Shown piece after piece: positions 26,911 to 38,400 of a stretch of DNA of 64,000 bases (positions are counted from its first letter, which is position 1; each line of letters begins with the position of its first letter). Location: NCBI RefSeq assembly GCF_907164905.1, contig NZ_CAJRAF010000002.1, positions 3,100,001 through 3,164,000 on the forward strand. The letters are read 5' to 3'. A program made the position numbers and the translations under genes. Source of the DNA: Dyadobacter sp. CECT 9275 (lineage in GTDB: Bacteria > Bacteroidota > Bacteroidia > Cytophagales > Spirosomataceae). Below the pieces are notes generated by a model. That model was given only the letters and a program-made list of their open reading frames with translations, had not been told where the DNA came from and did not search any database.

Positions 26911-27191
26911 GGTGAATGAATTGAGTCTTGAAAATGATTCAGGAAATTAATTAGCAATTTCAACGACAGAGGAGCAGCCATTTCAGTTTAAAGACAAAGA
27001 ATAACTGAAAAGCCCCCTAATTTACATAATTAACTTTTTCAAATCAACCGAAACTGAAAATCAGATGGTTGCCTGTCATTCAGTATCTCACCAATAGCAT
27101 GAGCATTTGATTGTAAGATCTATTAACGCAGCAGACCGGGCATTGCGCAGTAGTAGCCGGCCAAAAAAGCTCAGAAGCAACGGCGTATCAG

Positions 27192-27851
27192 TTACCTGTC
27201 TTCTGCCAGGAGCCGCCTGATGTCCCCGATCATCTGTTCTATTTCCAGCTGAAGGGTTCCGTTGTAAATTCCCCGGATCCGTTTGTTTCTATCGACGAGA
27301 ATGATATGCTCGGTGTGCAGAAATTCGGTACTGTCCTTCGTAAAGCCCAGGTCTTCTTCTGCAAAATAGGATTGACGCGCCAGGTTATATATTTCTCCCT
27401 TACTCCCCGTCAGGAGGTGCCAGTTCGGAGATACAATTCCATTTTCTCTGGCAAAAGCTCCCAGGCGCCCCACATTATCTATCCAGGGGGTGACACTAAA
27501 GGAAAGGATAGACACTTCATGGTTGTTTTTAAATGCCTGCTGAACCAGTTTCATATGCTTGGTCATGACGGGACAGATACTGATACAGCTGGTAAAAATA
27601 AAATTAGCCACGTGGATTTTACCCTCTACGTCCCGATCCGTGATCTGGCGGCCCTGCTGGTCCGTAAACGAAAATGAGGTGATCCGGTGATTTACTTTTT
27701 GCTGCGCCTCTCTGAAATCCGAAAAAAATAAGGGGCTGAAATCCGGTGTATTATAATAAGGCAAACTGTTCGTTTCCGAGTTGTCCGAACATCCCAATAT
27801 TCCCACAATGAACAGGGAAAGGCTATTTCTTAAAAACACTGTCCGTAACAT
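27192..27851 (-). CDS. SCO1/SenC family copper chaperone-like lipoprotein (complete motif)
   Basis: 219 residues. A lipoprotein signal (VGILGC, Cys21) anchors it outside the cytoplasmic membrane. The thioredoxin-fold core has TSCISICP (Cys89 and Cys93, the C-x3-C motif) and TEHIILVD with the third copper ligand His182. SCO proteins load copper into the CuA site of cytochrome oxidase or act as thiol reductases. It lies at the end of the sigma-factor/YHYH cluster, overlapping the upstream MORN gene by 29 bases. It is far from the oxidase operon, which carries its own altered SCO homolog. Confidence 0.85.
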   Translation of the reverse strand: MLRTVFLRNSLSLFIVGILGCSDNSETNSLPYYNTPDFSPLFFSDFREAQQKVNHRITSFSFTDQQGRQITDRDVEGKIHVANFIFTSCISICPVMTKHMKLVQQAFKNNHEVSILSFSVTPWIDNVGRLGAFARENGIVSPNWHLLTGSKGEIYNLARQSYFAEEDLGFTKDSTEFLHTEHIILVDRNKRIRGIYNGTLQLEIEQMIGDIRRLLAEDR

Positions 27852-28413
27852 TCACACAATTTTTAGTACCCAGCAGTCCATACCTTCTGCCGTTCAGGAT
27901 CACATAGTTTGACCTGATTTTCCCATTATCGTAAAACATTCTCTGCGGCCCTTCCTCATATCCTCTGGTGTAATTCATTTCCTTAATCAGTACACCAGTT
28001 GAACTCCATTCCCGGCAGGTACCTTCATACTCGTCATGCTCAAACCGATACTCTAGTTTTTTGCGTCCGTTTTCCCACCAGACCAGGTAATTACCCGTTT
28101 TATCTCCGTGATCAAAATATCTTGTTTCCTGTGGTGTGCCGTCAGCATAATACTTTTTCCAGATTCCATGTTCCCTGCCATTCAAATATCCCGAAACCGC
28201 GGCAGTATCATGCGTGCCCGAATACCAGTGCAAAACCTTTCCGGTAAAAGGCTGATCCTTGTGGTATAAAATTCCGTTACGGATCTGCAAACCTCTATCG
28301 GAAGCATCTACCCAAACCAGATCCGCAGAACTACATCCTGATACAATCAATAAAAGCGTGCAAAACACCTTACTGAGTAACCGTCCCAGATGTACCGTAA
28401 AATCCACTGCCAT
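27823..28413 (-). CDS. MORN-repeat (YwqK-like) lipoprotein
   Basis: 196 residues from the ATG at 28413, which gives a basic signal and a lipobox (LLIVSGC). It overlaps the end of the YHYH gene by 44 bases. A GTG at 28368 is an alternative with a poorer signal. The mature part has successive MORN-like repeats: GREHGIWKKYYADGTPQE, GDKTGNYLVWWENGRKKLE, YEGTCREWSSTGVLIKE and EEGPQRMFYDNGKIRS. Such repeats are found in many Bacteroidota surface proteins annotated after the YwqK antitoxin. Their role here is unknown, and no toxin partner is visible. Confidence 0.7.
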   Translation of the reverse strand: MAVDFTVHLGRLLSKVFCTLLLIVSGCSSADLVWVDASDRGLQIRNGILYHKDQPFTGKVLHWYSGTHDTAAVSGYLNGREHGIWKKYYADGTPQETRYFDHGDKTGNYLVWWENGRKKLEYRFEHDEYEGTCREWSSTGVLIKEMNYTRGYEEGPQRMFYDNGKIRSNYVILNGRRYGLLGTKNCVNVTDSVFKK

Positions 28414-29119
28414 TGATATAAGGGTCCGTACTTGTAATATGATAGTGATAAATACCAGCGGGATACTCAGTCGTGGCATGTGAATGACCGTGATAGACAT
28501 CAAGGGAAGAAGTAACCACGTCTGTCCCATTTTCCTGGGGACCATATACGGGAAAACCGTCCAGCAAAAATCCCAGCAAAGCCGATTTGGAAGCTTTGAC
28601 CATCGTCAGATAAAGTGGTTCCACATGGTAATGATACTGCCCGCTTTGCTGAGGGTGCCCCCAGTACTGATCAAAACTCACTATTTCGCTGGTAAGCGGC
28701 TGGCTGGGGCCCGCATACTGATTAAAAAATGGGACGCCATTCACTGCAACACCTATGGGCCCTAAGGGTGTTGCAGCATGCGTACTTGCGACTTTAGGGT
28801 TCAGGGGAATCTTGAAGGTATACATTTGCGAGGATATGGAATTGGGATTCTTTTTGAACTGGCTTCCTCCGAAAGTAGTACCGCTGAAATTTTCGTACAA
28901 TGCATTCCCCGATGCATAATACACACTTTTATGATCCGGCAGACCTGTTGTTTTAATGGTGAGATAGGTCCCGTCTGAGGTAATGGAGGTAGCACCGTAG
29001 ATCTTGGAATACACCGCTGGAATATCAGTTCCCGGATCGACAGTACTGGTACTATCCTTTTTACAGGCCATAAAACCCAGTACAAAAAGAAGAGACAATA
29101 GTTGTGTTGATTTTTTCAT
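28370..29119 (-). CDS. YHYH domain lipoprotein
   Basis: 249 residues. A lipoprotein signal ends in GFMAC (Cys19). The C-terminal half carries the family signature: GQYHYHVEP, DGFPVYGP and PAGIYHYHITSTDPY. The histidine-rich motif suggests metal binding, but no activity is established. It sits between the Spy-like and MORN genes in the same direction, 56 bases after the former, which fits an envelope or metal-related operon. Confidence 0.85.
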   Translation of the reverse strand: MKKSTQLLSLLFVLGFMACKKDSTSTVDPGTDIPAVYSKIYGATSITSDGTYLTIKTTGLPDHKSVYYASGNALYENFSGTTFGGSQFKKNPNSISSQMYTFKIPLNPKVASTHAATPLGPIGVAVNGVPFFNQYAGPSQPLTSEIVSFDQYWGHPQQSGQYHYHVEPLYLTMVKASKSALLGFLLDGFPVYGPQENGTDVVTSSLDVYHGHSHATTEYPAGIYHYHITSTDPYINGSGFYGTSGTVTQ

Positions 29120-29175
29120 GATATGATCGTTTTTCCCTTATACGACCAAACCAAAATATTCCTTCGATACAGAAA

Positions 29176-29637
29176 TCATTTTTTCCCTGGTACAAAAAAA
29201 AACGCTAGTTCCCGGGTCAGTACGTCAAAATGCTGAAGTTGAGCGGGCTTACAAAGATTTCTGATGGCAGCAAAATGATTGTAATGTACCGCTTCCATTA
29301 ACTTCTGCAAGTCTCCCAAACGATTTTCCAGCGAATCGCGGCCTGTTTGTTTTTGATCCCGGAGTGTCAGGTACAAATTCTTCTTTGTCTCACGGATCTG
29401 CCCTTCAAGCTCCGTAACGGCCCGCCGATGCTCCTGAATCAGTTTTTCATATTGCATTACCTGGTCTTTATCAAAATCGAGTTGCTCTATGATGATCCGT
29501 TTGGGGTGTTCCCGGTCGTGTTCTGGCATTCCGGGGAATGGCACACGTCCTTTTTCATTAACCAGCAAAAACAAAATCACCAGGTTCAATACCAGCAAAA
29601 ATCCTACTGCGATCCCCAAAAGCCTTATTTTACTCAT
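29176..29637 (-). CDS. Membrane-anchored CpxP/Spy-like protein (periplasmic heavy-metal sensor type)
   Basis: 153 residues from the ATG at 29637, giving one N-terminal transmembrane segment (5-27, LLGIAVGFLLVLNLVILFLL) and a helical periplasmic domain. QLDFDKDQVMQYEKLIQEHR followed by a long charged helix pair matches the LTxxQ-type Spy/CpxP/CnrX layout. Such proteins bind unfolded proteins or metal and often control an ECF sigma factor. It overlaps the preceding small membrane protein gene by 8 bases, so coupled translation is likely. Confidence 0.75.
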   Translation of the reverse strand: MSKIRLLGIAVGFLLVLNLVILFLLVNEKGRVPFPGMPEHDREHPKRIIIEQLDFDKDQVMQYEKLIQEHRRAVTELEGQIRETKKNLYLTLRDQKQTGRDSLENRLGDLQKLMEAVHYNHFAAIRNLCKPAQLQHFDVLTRELAFFFVPGKK

Positions 29638-29890
29638 CGTAAAGCGTATTGGAAGTTGATAAATGCATGGTCGTGACAAGTTCTCCCAGCCCTGCGGGTA
29701 CCCAACCGGTGGTTTTCAGGACGAGCCCGATATTTAATCCCGTTATAAAAATGGCTGACAGAGCGAATGCCCATTTCCACTGAAGCGGTGCCTGACTTAA
29801 ACCTGCTATTTTATTCTCTATCCTCGTAAAAAGAAACGGAGGGACATTCACTCGGCGAATTCTTTTCAAATGATCGAAGTTCTGTTCCAT
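29630..29890 (-). CDS. Small single-span membrane protein, probable anti-sigma factor
   Basis: 86 residues. A basic cytoplasmic start (LKRIRRVNVPPFLFTRIENKI) is followed by one transmembrane segment (about 38-60). It lies 37 bases after an ECF sigma gene and overlaps a Spy-like gene. The arrangement suggests a short membrane anti-sigma protein, like CnrY in CnrYXH systems, but no zinc-binding anti-sigma motif is visible. Function is inferred from position. Confidence 0.6.
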   Translation of the reverse strand: MEQNFDHLKRIRRVNVPPFLFTRIENKIAGLSQAPLQWKWAFALSAIFITGLNIGLVLKTTGWVPAGLGELVTTMHLSTSNTLYDE

Positions 29891-29927
29891 TTTACAACGT
29901 TGTTTTCAAACTATTACGATTTAATTT

Positions 29928-30467
29928 TCAAATTCCTTCTCCACCTTTGATTTTTCTGTTCAGGGCGTGCTTGGCTCTCTGGAACAATGATTCCACCGCC
30001 TTTTCACTTACTCCCATGATTTCGGCCACCTCCTTTTGGGAGCGGTCTTCCGCTTTAAGCAGGATGACCACTGTTTTCTGGTTAGCAGGAAGTGCGTTGA
30101 TCAACCTGAAAAGGTTCTGGAGTTGCTCCTTATCTTCCAGCGCAATTCCCGGATGATCACTACTTTCTGCTTCAACTACAGGCTGGTTGCTGTCTGTCCG
30201 AAAGAGACTGGTGATAAACCCAAACCGTTTCCGGGCTTTCTTCATTTTAAGAAAATCTAGGCTTTGGTTAATGGCGATCCGGTAGATCCAGGTTTTCAGT
30301 GACGAGGCTTCCGGGTTATACCTGTGAATATTCTGATAAACTTTAACAAATACTTCCTGCGTAATGTCCTGAGCATCAGAAATATTCTGAACATAGTTTA
30401 AAGCAAGGTTATAGACTAGATTCTTATAGTCGTCATAAACTGCTTTAAATTCAGTATCCTTGCGCAT
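29928..30467 (-). CDS. RNA polymerase ECF sigma-70 factor
   Basis: 179 residues. Region 2 includes DAQDITQEVFVKVYQNIHRY and TWIYRIAINQSLDFLK. Region 4 includes LPANQKTVVILLKAEDRSQK followed by the helix-turn-helix VAEIMGVSEKAVESLFQRAK. It directs RNA polymerase to envelope-stress promoters. It is the first gene of a likely six-gene minus-strand unit (sigma, small membrane protein, Spy-like, YHYH, MORN, SCO), so it may control the genes that follow it. Confidence 0.92.
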   Translation of the reverse strand: MRKDTEFKAVYDDYKNLVYNLALNYVQNISDAQDITQEVFVKVYQNIHRYNPEASSLKTWIYRIAINQSLDFLKMKKARKRFGFITSLFRTDSNQPVVEAESSDHPGIALEDKEQLQNLFRLINALPANQKTVVILLKAEDRSQKEVAEIMGVSEKAVESLFQRAKHALNRKIKGGEGI

Positions 30468-30554
30468 TTGTATTCCAAGGGGTGTGTGTAATACTTTCAG
30501 GGTCGGTGCTTTACTAATCCAGCTTGTTGTTTTTCAGAATAACTGTTGGTAAAC

Positions 30555-30583
30555 AAAAAATCCTACGGCACAAAGCAGTAGGA
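30555..30583 (-). terminator. Terminator after the DUF3467 gene
   Basis: Stem TCCTAC-x-GC with GC-x-GTAGGA and a 5-base loop. On the minus strand it is followed by six T. It is 29 bases past the DUF3467 stop. Confidence 0.75.
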
Positions 30584-30611
30584 AATTGTATCATTTCAGT
30601 AAATAGTACGT

Positions 30612-30941
30612 TCAGGCTTCTCCTCCCGGCCCGCCAAAACTGATCGGGAAATTGAAAGTCGGCTCGTTATCCTGCGTACTGTGGATCGGCCCATACTGGT
30701 CTTCGTACTTATTGATATTATCTTTTAAGGCTGCTATTAATCTTTTGGCGTGTTCTGGTGTAATAATGATCCTGGCCTTCACCTTAGCGCGTGGCACGCC
30801 GGGCATAAGCCTTATAAAATCCAGGATAAATTCGCTATTGGAGTGAGCGATCATGGCGAGGTTGGAGTATACTCCTTCAGCCATTTCCTCGGATAGCTCC
30901 ACGTTGATCTGCTGTTCGTTTTCTTTGTTGTCGTCTTCCAT
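30612..30941 (-). CDS. DUF3467 domain protein
   Basis: 109 residues from the ATG at 30941 (MEDDNKENEQQINVELSEEM). The longer frame up to 31031 overlaps the rpoC terminator and is unlikely. The core reads GVYSNLAMIAHSNSEFILDF, PRAKVKARIIITPEHAKRLI, typical of the small DUF3467 proteins found in many bacteria and of unknown function. It is cytoplasmic with no signal. It lies between the rpoC terminator and its own terminator, so it is a single-gene unit. Confidence 0.85.
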   Translation of the reverse strand: MEDDNKENEQQINVELSEEMAEGVYSNLAMIAHSNSEFILDFIRLMPGVPRAKVKARIIITPEHAKRLIAALKDNINKYEDQYGPIHSTQDNEPTFNFPISFGGPGGEA

Positions 30942-31030
30942 GGGTTGGATTTTTAATAGCACACTGCTATCAGCCCTGCGGCATTTAATTATTGGCCTGA
31001 ATTTACTAAAATTAAACAGTATCCAAAACA

Positions 31031-31064
31031 AAGAGCCGGTTCCACACTAGCAGAACCGGCTCTT
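31031..31064 (-). terminator. Terminator of the rpoBC operon
   Basis: Perfect 12-pair stem AAGAGCCGGTTC/GAACCGGCTCTT with a 10-base loop. It starts 19 bases after the rpoC stop and is followed on the minus strand by TTTGTTTT. Confidence 0.85.
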
Positions 31065-31082
31065 TTACAACTTACCTATGCG

Positions 31083-34000
31083 CTATGCAAGCTCTTTTTT
31101 CTTGGAAGCCTGTTTTTCGCGGGATGCATTCAGTGCATCGTATTCTTCTTTTGAACCCACGATCAGGTTTTCATACTGACGCATACCTGTACCGGCCGGG
31201 ATCAGGTGACCAACGATCACGTTTTCCTTCAGACCTTTCAGTTCATCACGTTTTCCGCGAACCGCAGCTTCGCTCAGTACCTTGGTTGTTTCCTGGAACG
31301 ATGCCGCAGAAACAAAACTTTCAGTACCCAGAGAAGCCTGTGTGATACCCATCAGAGTAGGTTTAGCCACAGCAGCCTGCGCATCACGTGCCACAACCAG
31401 CTTCAGGTCACGGCGTTTAAGGCTTGAATTTTCATCACGTAAACGACGTACTGAAATGATCATACCTGGTTTCAGTGTGTCCGAATTACCGGGATCTTCC
31501 ACTACTTTCATATCCAGTATCTTATCATTTTCCTCGCGGAATACAACACGGTCAACCGCCTGCATTTCGAGGAAGTTGGTATCTCCGGCATCCAGGATCT
31601 CCACTTTCTGCATCATCTGACGAACGATACACTCGATGTGCTTGTCGTTAATCTTCACACCCTGCAGACGGTATACCTCCTGGATTTCATTTACAAGATA
31701 CTCCTGAACGGCTGTTGGTCCTTTGATCGACAGGATATCCGCTGGTGTAATGGCGCCATCTGACAGTGGATCGCCCGCTCTTACGAAGTCCCCATCCTGT
31801 ACCAGAATGTGCTTCGAAAGCGCCACCATGTAACGGCGTTGAGTTCCGTCTTTCGACTCAATATGAATTTCGCGGTTACCACGTTTCACACCACCGTAAC
31901 TTACTACCCCGTCGATTTCCGTAACGGTTGCCGGATTGGATGGGTTACGTGCCTCAAACAATTCAGTTACACGTGGAAGACCTCCGGTGATATCGCGGGT
32001 CTTACCAACCACACGAGGTATTTTCGCCAGTGGCTGACCGGCTTTTACCGCAGCTCCGTTTTTCACAACCAGACGCGCTCCCACCGGAAGGTTATAGCCC
32101 TTCTCTGTCTGATCTTTCAACAGCGTACTTTTACCCTTAACCACGATCGCCGGGTTTTTGGTTTTATCACGTGTTTCAATGATAACAGATTCCTGGAATC
32201 CGGTTTGTTCGTCAAATTCTTCTCGGTAGGTAATACCTTCCTCAATGGCATCAAAGGAAACGGCTCCCGTGAACTCAGAAAGAATTACAGCGTGATACGG
32301 ATCCCAGGTACATAGTTCCTGACCTTTGAAAACGGTATCTCCTTCTTTCACCAGAAGGTGTGCTCCATAAGGAACGTTATTGCTGATCAGCAGTTGTTTG
32401 GTTTCAGGGTGAACGATTTTCACCTCACCAGAACGTCCCATCACAACCGTTACATCGTCTCCTTCGGAATTAACCGATTGAACCAGACGAAGATCTTCAA
32501 ACTGAATCAGACCGTCGAATTTCGCCTTGATATTTGCATCTACAGAAATGTTGGATGCTGTACCACCGACGTGGAACGTACGAAGGGTAAGCTGTGTACC
32601 CGGCTCCCCGATAGACTGGGATGCGATTACCCCTACTGCTTCACCGATGTTAACCATGTGAGCAGATGCAAGGCTGCGTCCGTAACATTTGGCACAAACG
32701 CCGTTACGTGTTTCGCAGGTAAGTACCGATCGTATTTCTACGCTCTCAATACTTGTTTCATCTATATAAGAGGCGATCTCTTCCGTGATTTCCTGTCCGG
32801 AAGTCAGGATGATTTCTCCTGACAAAGGATCAAATACATCATGAACGCTTACACGGCCCAGGATACGCTCCGACAGCGGCTCTACAATATCTTCATTGTC
32901 TTTCAATGCCGATATCTGAATTCCCCGAAGCGTACCGCAGTCGTTTTCAACCACTACAACATCCTGCGCAACATCATGTAAACGACGGGTCAGATAACCG
33001 GCATCCGCTGTTTTCAAGGCAGTATCTGCAAGACCTTTACGCGCACCGTGTGTAGAGATAAAGTACTCAAGAACGTCAAGCCCTTCCTTAAAGTTAGAAA
33101 GGATCGGGTTCTCGATGATTTCTCCTGCACCACCCGCGATATTTTTCTGCGGCTTGGCCATAAGCCCTCTCATACCACCCAGCTGGCGAATCTGCTCACG
33201 GGAACCACGGGCTCCTGAGTGCATCATCATATAGATGGAGTTAAATCCTCCCTGATCCGTTTCCAGCTGCTTCATCAATGTTTCTGTGATACGTGAGTTA
33301 ACACGCGTCCAGATATCGATCACCTGGTTATAACGTTCGTTCTCTGTGATCAGACCCATCAGATAGTTACTCCAGACGTTTTCAACATCTGCTTTAGCCT
33401 GCTCGATGAGTTTCTCCTTTTCGTCTGGAACCATTACGTCATTCAATCCCATAGACAAACCACCTTTAAAGGCCATCTGGAAACCAAGTTCTTTGATTTC
33501 GTCAAGGAATTGAGCCGTACGGGCTACACCTGCCATTTTGAATACAAGACCAATGATCTGCTGCAATTTTTTCTTAGTCAGCAATTCATTGATATATCCT
33601 ACTTCTGCGGGTACCGCCTGATTGAAAAGAATACGGCCGGCAACTGTATCCACCAGTTTGGTTTCAAACGATCCGTCGTCGTTCCGTACCCGCAGACGGC
33701 ATTTGATATTGGCGTGTTTGGACAGTTTCCCTTCGTTGATCGCGATGATAACCTCATCAGGACCATAGAAAACCATTCCTTCTCCGATGATCGGATATTC
33801 GGGCGTACTTACACGGCCTTTTGTTACATAATAAAGACCCAAAACCATGTCCTGTGATGGTACCGTGATCGGCGCACCGTTGGCAGGGTTAAGAATGTTA
33901 TGTGAAGAAAGCATCAGCATAGACGCTTCCAGAACGGCTTCCTGACCCAATGGCACGTGAACAGCCATCTGGTCACCGTCAAAGTCAGCGTTGAATGCAG

Positions 34001-35405
34001 TACAAACCAATGGGTGCAATTGTATCGCTTTTCCTTCGATCAGCTTGGGCTGGAACGCCTGGATACCCAGACGGTGAAGCGTTGGAGCACGGTTGAGCAG
34101 AACAGGATGTCCTTTCAAAACGTTTTCCAGGATATCCCAGATCACCGGATCCTTACGATCCACGATTTTCTTAGCTGATTTTACAGTTTTAACAATACCG
34201 CGCTCGATCAACTTGCGGATAATAAACGGCTTGAACAACTCGGCCGCCATATCTTTTGGCAAACCACACTCGTGCAGCTTCAGTTCAGGACCAACGACGA
34301 TTACCGAACGACCGGAATAATCGACACGCTTACCAAGCAGGTTCTGACGGAAACGTCCTTGCTTACCTTTCAGCATATCTGAAAGTGATTTCAAAGCACG
34401 GTTACCTTCTGAACGTACCGCGTTTACTTTACGGCTGTTGTCGAAAAGCGAATCTACCGCTTCCTGCAACATCCGTTTTTCGTTACGCAAAATCACCTCA
34501 GGTGCTTTGATTTCGATTAGACGTTTCAGACGGTTGTTCCGGATGATGACCCTACGATACAGGTCGTTCAAGTCGGATGTAGCAAAACGACCACCGTCCA
34601 GAGGCACAAGCGGACGAAGTTCCGGTGGGATAACAGGTACCATACGGATCACCATCCACTCAGGACGGTTTTCGATCCGTGTATTGGCATCACGGAAAGC
34701 CTCCACAACTTTCAGACGTTTTAAAGCTTCCGCCTTACGTTGCTGAGAAGTATCTGTTGCTGCCTGGTGGCGAAGCTCGTAAGAAAGCTCGTCAAGATTG
34801 ATGCGGTTCAAAAGCATTTCCAGCGCATCAGCTCCCATTTTAGCGATAAACTTATTGGGATCCGTGTCAGGAAGTAACTGGTTTTCACGCGGCAGTTTAT
34901 CGATGATATCCAGGTATTCATCCTCAGTCAGGAAGTCCAGATAGCCTACGCCATCTTCTTCTTTGATACCAGCCTGAACTACTGCATATCGCTCGTAGTA
35001 TATAATCTGATCCAGCTTTTTGGTAGACAATCCGAGCAGGTACCCGATCTTGTTCGGCAAGCTGCGGAAATACCAGATGTGTGCAACGGGAACAACGAGC
35101 TCAATGTGGCCCATACGCTCACGACGTACCTTTTTCTCGGTAACCTCCACACCACAACGGTCGCAGATGATACCTTTGTAACGGATACGTTTGTATTTTC
35201 CACAATGACATTCCCAGTCCTTTACAGGTCCGAAAATGCGCTCGCAGAACAACCCACCCATTTCCGGTTTGTAGGTCCGGTAGTTGATGGTTTCAGGCTG
35301 GGTTACTTCACCGAATGAGCTCTCAAGGATAGACTCAGGTGATGCCAGACTGATTGTCATTCTGGAAAAATCACTATTAAGTTTTTTGTTCTTTTTGAAA
35401 GACAT
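31083..35405 (-). CDS. rpoC: DNA-directed RNA polymerase beta' subunit
   Basis: 1440 residues, the usual length in Bacteroidota. The N-terminal zinc ribbon uses Cys66, Cys68, Cys81 and Cys84 ([20 protein letters not shown]). The catalytic magnesium loop NADFDGD is at 472-478. The second zinc site ([17 protein letters not shown]), the trigger-loop region ([20 protein letters not shown]) and the C-terminal clamp ([20 protein letters not shown]) are all intact. It is the last gene of the ribosomal protein/RNA polymerase operon, 93 bases after rpoB, with a perfect hairpin in that gap. Confidence 0.99.
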   Translation of the reverse strand: MSFKKNKKLNSDFSRMTISLASPESILESSFGEVTQPETINYRTYKPEMGGLFCERIFGPVKDWECHCGKYKRIRYKGIICDRCGVEVTEKKVRRERMGHIELVVPVAHIWYFRSLPNKIGYLLGLSTKKLDQIIYYERYAVVQAGIKEEDGVGYLDFLTEDEYLDIIDKLPRENQLLPDTDPNKFIAKMGADALEMLLNRINLDELSYELRHQAATDTSQQRKAEALKRLKVVEAFRDANTRIENRPEWMVIRMVPVIPPELRPLVPLDGGRFATSDLNDLYRRVIIRNNRLKRLIEIKAPEVILRNEKRMLQEAVDSLFDNSRKVNAVRSEGNRALKSLSDMLKGKQGRFRQNLLGKRVDYSGRSVIVVGPELKLHECGLPKDMAAELFKPFIIRKLIERGIVKTVKSAKKIVDRKDPVIWDILENVLKGHPVLLNRAPTLHRLGIQAFQPKLIEGKAIQLHPLVCTAFNADFDGDQMAVHVPLGQEAVLEASMLMLSSHNILNPANGAPITVPSQDMVLGLYYVTKGRVSTPEYPIIGEGMVFYGPDEVIIAINEGKLSKHANIKCRLRVRNDDGSFETKLVDTVAGRILFNQAVPAEVGYINELLTKKKLQQIIGLVFKMAGVARTAQFLDEIKELGFQMAFKGGLSMGLNDVMVPDEKEKLIEQAKADVENVWSNYLMGLITENERYNQVIDIWTRVNSRITETLMKQLETDQGGFNSIYMMMHSGARGSREQIRQLGGMRGLMAKPQKNIAGGAGEIIENPILSNFKEGLDVLEYFISTHGARKGLADTALKTADAGYLTRRLHDVAQDVVVVENDCGTLRGIQISALKDNEDIVEPLSERILGRVSVHDVFDPLSGEIILTSGQEITEEIASYIDETSIESVEIRSVLTCETRNGVCAKCYGRSLASAHMVNIGEAVGVIASQSIGEPGTQLTLRTFHVGGTASNISVDANIKAKFDGLIQFEDLRLVQSVNSEGDDVTVVMGRSGEVKIVHPETKQLLISNNVPYGAHLLVKEGDTVFKGQELCTWDPYHAVILSEFTGAVSFDAIEEGITYREEFDEQTGFQESVIIETRDKTKNPAIVVKGKSTLLKDQTEKGYNLPVGARLVVKNGAAVKAGQPLAKIPRVVGKTRDITGGLPRVTELFEARNPSNPATVTEIDGVVSYGGVKRGNREIHIESKDGTQRRYMVALSKHILVQDGDFVRAGDPLSDGAITPADILSIKGPTAVQEYLVNEIQEVYRLQGVKINDKHIECIVRQMMQKVEILDAGDTNFLEMQAVDRVVFREENDKILDMKVVEDPGNSDTLKPGMIISVRRLRDENSSLKRRDLKLVVARDAQAAVAKPTLMGITQASLGTESFVSAASFQETTKVLSEAAVRGKRDELKGLKENVIVGHLIPAGTGMRQYENLIVGSKEEYDALNASREKQASKKKELA

Positions 35406-35457
35406 AATTAAAAAGTCGTTTGTCTGTTAGTCGAAACTCAATTTGTATTGCATTTCT

Positions 35458-35487
35458 AAGGAGCGCTTATATTTCAAAGCGCTCCTT
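35458..35487 (-). other. Hairpin between rpoB and rpoC
   Basis: Perfect 11-pair stem AAGGAGCGCTT/AAGCGCTCCTT with an 8-base loop, not followed by a T-run on the minus strand. An outer arm TTAGTCG (35427-35433) can pair with CGACTAA (35489-35495) and enclose it. A processing site or a translational control element is more likely than termination. Confidence 0.6.
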
Positions 35488-35498
35488 ACGACTAAAAA

Positions 35499-38400
35499 TT
35501 AGTCCAGCGTAATCTCCAATGCTAATCCACGAAGCTCGTGAACAAGTACGTTGAATGACTCCGGAATATTTGGTTTCGGAAGGTTTTCACCTTTCACGAT
35601 TGCTTCGTATGCTTTGGCACGGCCAACGACGTCATCCGACTTAACGGTAAGGATTTCCTGAAGAATGTGAGATGCACCGAATGCTTCAAGTGCCCACACT
35701 TCCATTTCTCCAAAACGCTGACCACCGAACTGCGCTTTACCACCCAATGGCTGCTGGGTAATGAGCGAGTAGGGTCCGATTGAACGGGCGTGCATCTTGT
35801 CGTCCACAAGGTGGCCCAGCTTCATCATGTACATCAGACCAACCGTTACGGGCTGATCAAATTGTTCACCGCTCAATCCGTTGTAAAGGTACGTACGGCC
35901 CCATGCTGGTAATCCGGCCTCTTTCAGCTCAGCCGCCACTTCTGCTTCGGTCGCTCCGTCAAAAATCGGTGTTGCATACCGACGGCCCAGTTTAAGACCA
36001 GCCCATGCAAGAATGGTTTCGTAGATCTGACCGATGTTCATACGCGAAGGTACCCCAAGTGGGTTCAACACGATATCCACCGGTGTTCCATCTTCCAAGA
36101 ATGGCATATCTTCATCACGAACAATACGGGCCACAACCCCTTTGTTACCGTGACGACCGGCCATTTTATCCCCTACTTTCAATTTACGTTTCTTGGCAAT
36201 ATATACTTTGGCAAGTTTCACGATACCCGCAGGAAGTTCATCGCCCACTTCAAGTGCGAAACGATCGCGTTTGAAACGGCCCATTAACTCACTACGTGCA
36301 TTGAGGTAGTTTTTCAGTACCAGTGAAACCTGTACATTGGTATCAGCATCCTCAGTCCAGTTATCTGTAAGTACATCACCGATCAGGTTTACTTCTTCAG
36401 CTACTGCATACTGGCTCTCATCACGGTAAGGGTTGTTAGCCGGGAACAGGTTTTCCGAAATATTACGGATACCAAACTTCATTCCTTTGCTGATCAGCTC
36501 ATCACCGAACTTGTGCTTAACACCCTGGCTTGTTTTACCATCAACAAGCTGAACAAGTTTGTCGATCACCCGGCCGCGAAGTGCGGTCAGGTCACGGCTG
36601 TACTTCTTCATCAGCAGACGCAGTTCGTCTTTGTGTTTTGCACGTTCCTCTTTTGTTGGGCGTGAGAAAAGTTTGGTATCAATTACCACTCCTTTCATGG
36701 ATGGCGGTGCCTTTTTAGATGCATCCTTCACATCACCTGCTTTATCACCGAAGATTGCACGAAGCAGTTTTTCTTCCGGTGTCGGATCCGACTCTCCTTT
36801 TGGCGTGATCTTACCGATCAGGATATCTCCTTCTTTTACTTCTGTACCAACTTGTACGATACCATTCTCATCAAGGTTCTTAACCGTTTCCTCGCTTACG
36901 TTTGGAATTTCAGCAGTCAGTTCTTCCTCGCCACGTTTTGTATCCCGTACCTCCAGTTCGAATTCTTCGATGTGGATAGATGTAAAGATATCGTCCCGTA
37001 CAACTTTCTCCGAAATTACAATCGCATCCTCGAAGTTGTAACCCTGCCATGGCATGAAAGCAACCATCAGGTTACGGCCCAGGGCCAGTTCACCACCTTC
37101 GGTACCATATCCCTGGCAGAGTGCCTCACCTTTAGAAACTTTCTGGCCTTTCAGCACCATAGGCTGAAGGTTCAGACAAGTATCCTGGTTGGTACGGCGG
37201 AATTTTACCAGATCATAAGAAACGCTGTCCTCTATGAAAGAAACCAGACGTTCCTCGTCCGTTCTGTAATATTTAACAACAATCTTTGTTGCATCCACGT
37301 ATTCAATCTCTCCATCTCCCTCTGCAACGATCAATGCACGGGAATCCATTGCTACACGTTTTTCAAGACCAGTTCCAACAATAGGAGCCTGGGGCCGTAA
37401 CAAAGGAACACCCTGGCGCTGCATGTTAGAGCCCATCAAAGCCCTGTTGGCATCATCATGCTCAAGGAACGGAATCAGCGATGCCGCAACAGATACAATC
37501 TGGTTGGCGGCAACGTCCATATAGGAAGCCTGTGAAGGATCCACCATCGGGAAATCTCCTTCAAAACGCGTCTTGATTTTTTCCACCGTGAAGTTTCCGC
37601 TTTCATCTACCGAGGCGTTGGCCTGGGCGATGTATTTGGAATCTTCTTCTTCGGCAGTCATATAAATGATATCCTCGGTAAGTTTTCCGGCTCCATCAAT
37701 CACACGGTAAGGTGTTTCGATAAAGCCCATACCGTTTACTTTTGCAAATACGCAAAGTGACGAAATCAGACCGATGTTTGGTCCTTCAGGCGTTTCAATC
37801 GTACACAGACGCCCGTAGTGCGTGTAGTGAACGTCACGAACCTCAAAACCTGCTCTTTCACGGGAAAGACCGCCAGGTCCAAGTGCCGACATACGTCTCT
37901 TGTGCGTTATCTCAGCCAATGGATTGGTTTGATCCATGAACTGCGACAGCTGGTTGGTACCAAAGAAAGAGTTGATAACAGAAGAAAGCGTACGTGCATT
38001 GATCAGATCGACCGGTTTGAAATCTTCGTTGTCACGAACATTCATACGTTCTTTGATCGTACGCGCCATACGTGCAAGACCCACACCGAACTGTGCATAA
38101 AGCTGCTCACCCACCGTGCGGACACGACGGTTTGACAAGTGATCGATATCATCGACAACCGCCTTCGCATTGATCAGACCAATGAGGTATTTCACGATGG
38201 AAACAATATCACCGGTTGTCAGTACGCGCACGTCAAGGCTGGTATCCGATCCCAGCTTTTTGTTGATACGGTAACGGCCCACATCACCCAGGTCATAACG
38301 TTTGTCACTGAAGAACAAGCTCTGGATCACATCCCGTGCAGTTTGTTCATCCGGTGCCTCTGCGTTACGCAGCTGGCGGTAAATTTGCTCAACTGCCTCT

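Noticed and set aside
27823..28413. YwqK-like gene as part of a toxin-antitoxin pair
   Set aside because: No toxin gene is adjacent; the MORN repeats and the lipoprotein signal point to a surface protein.
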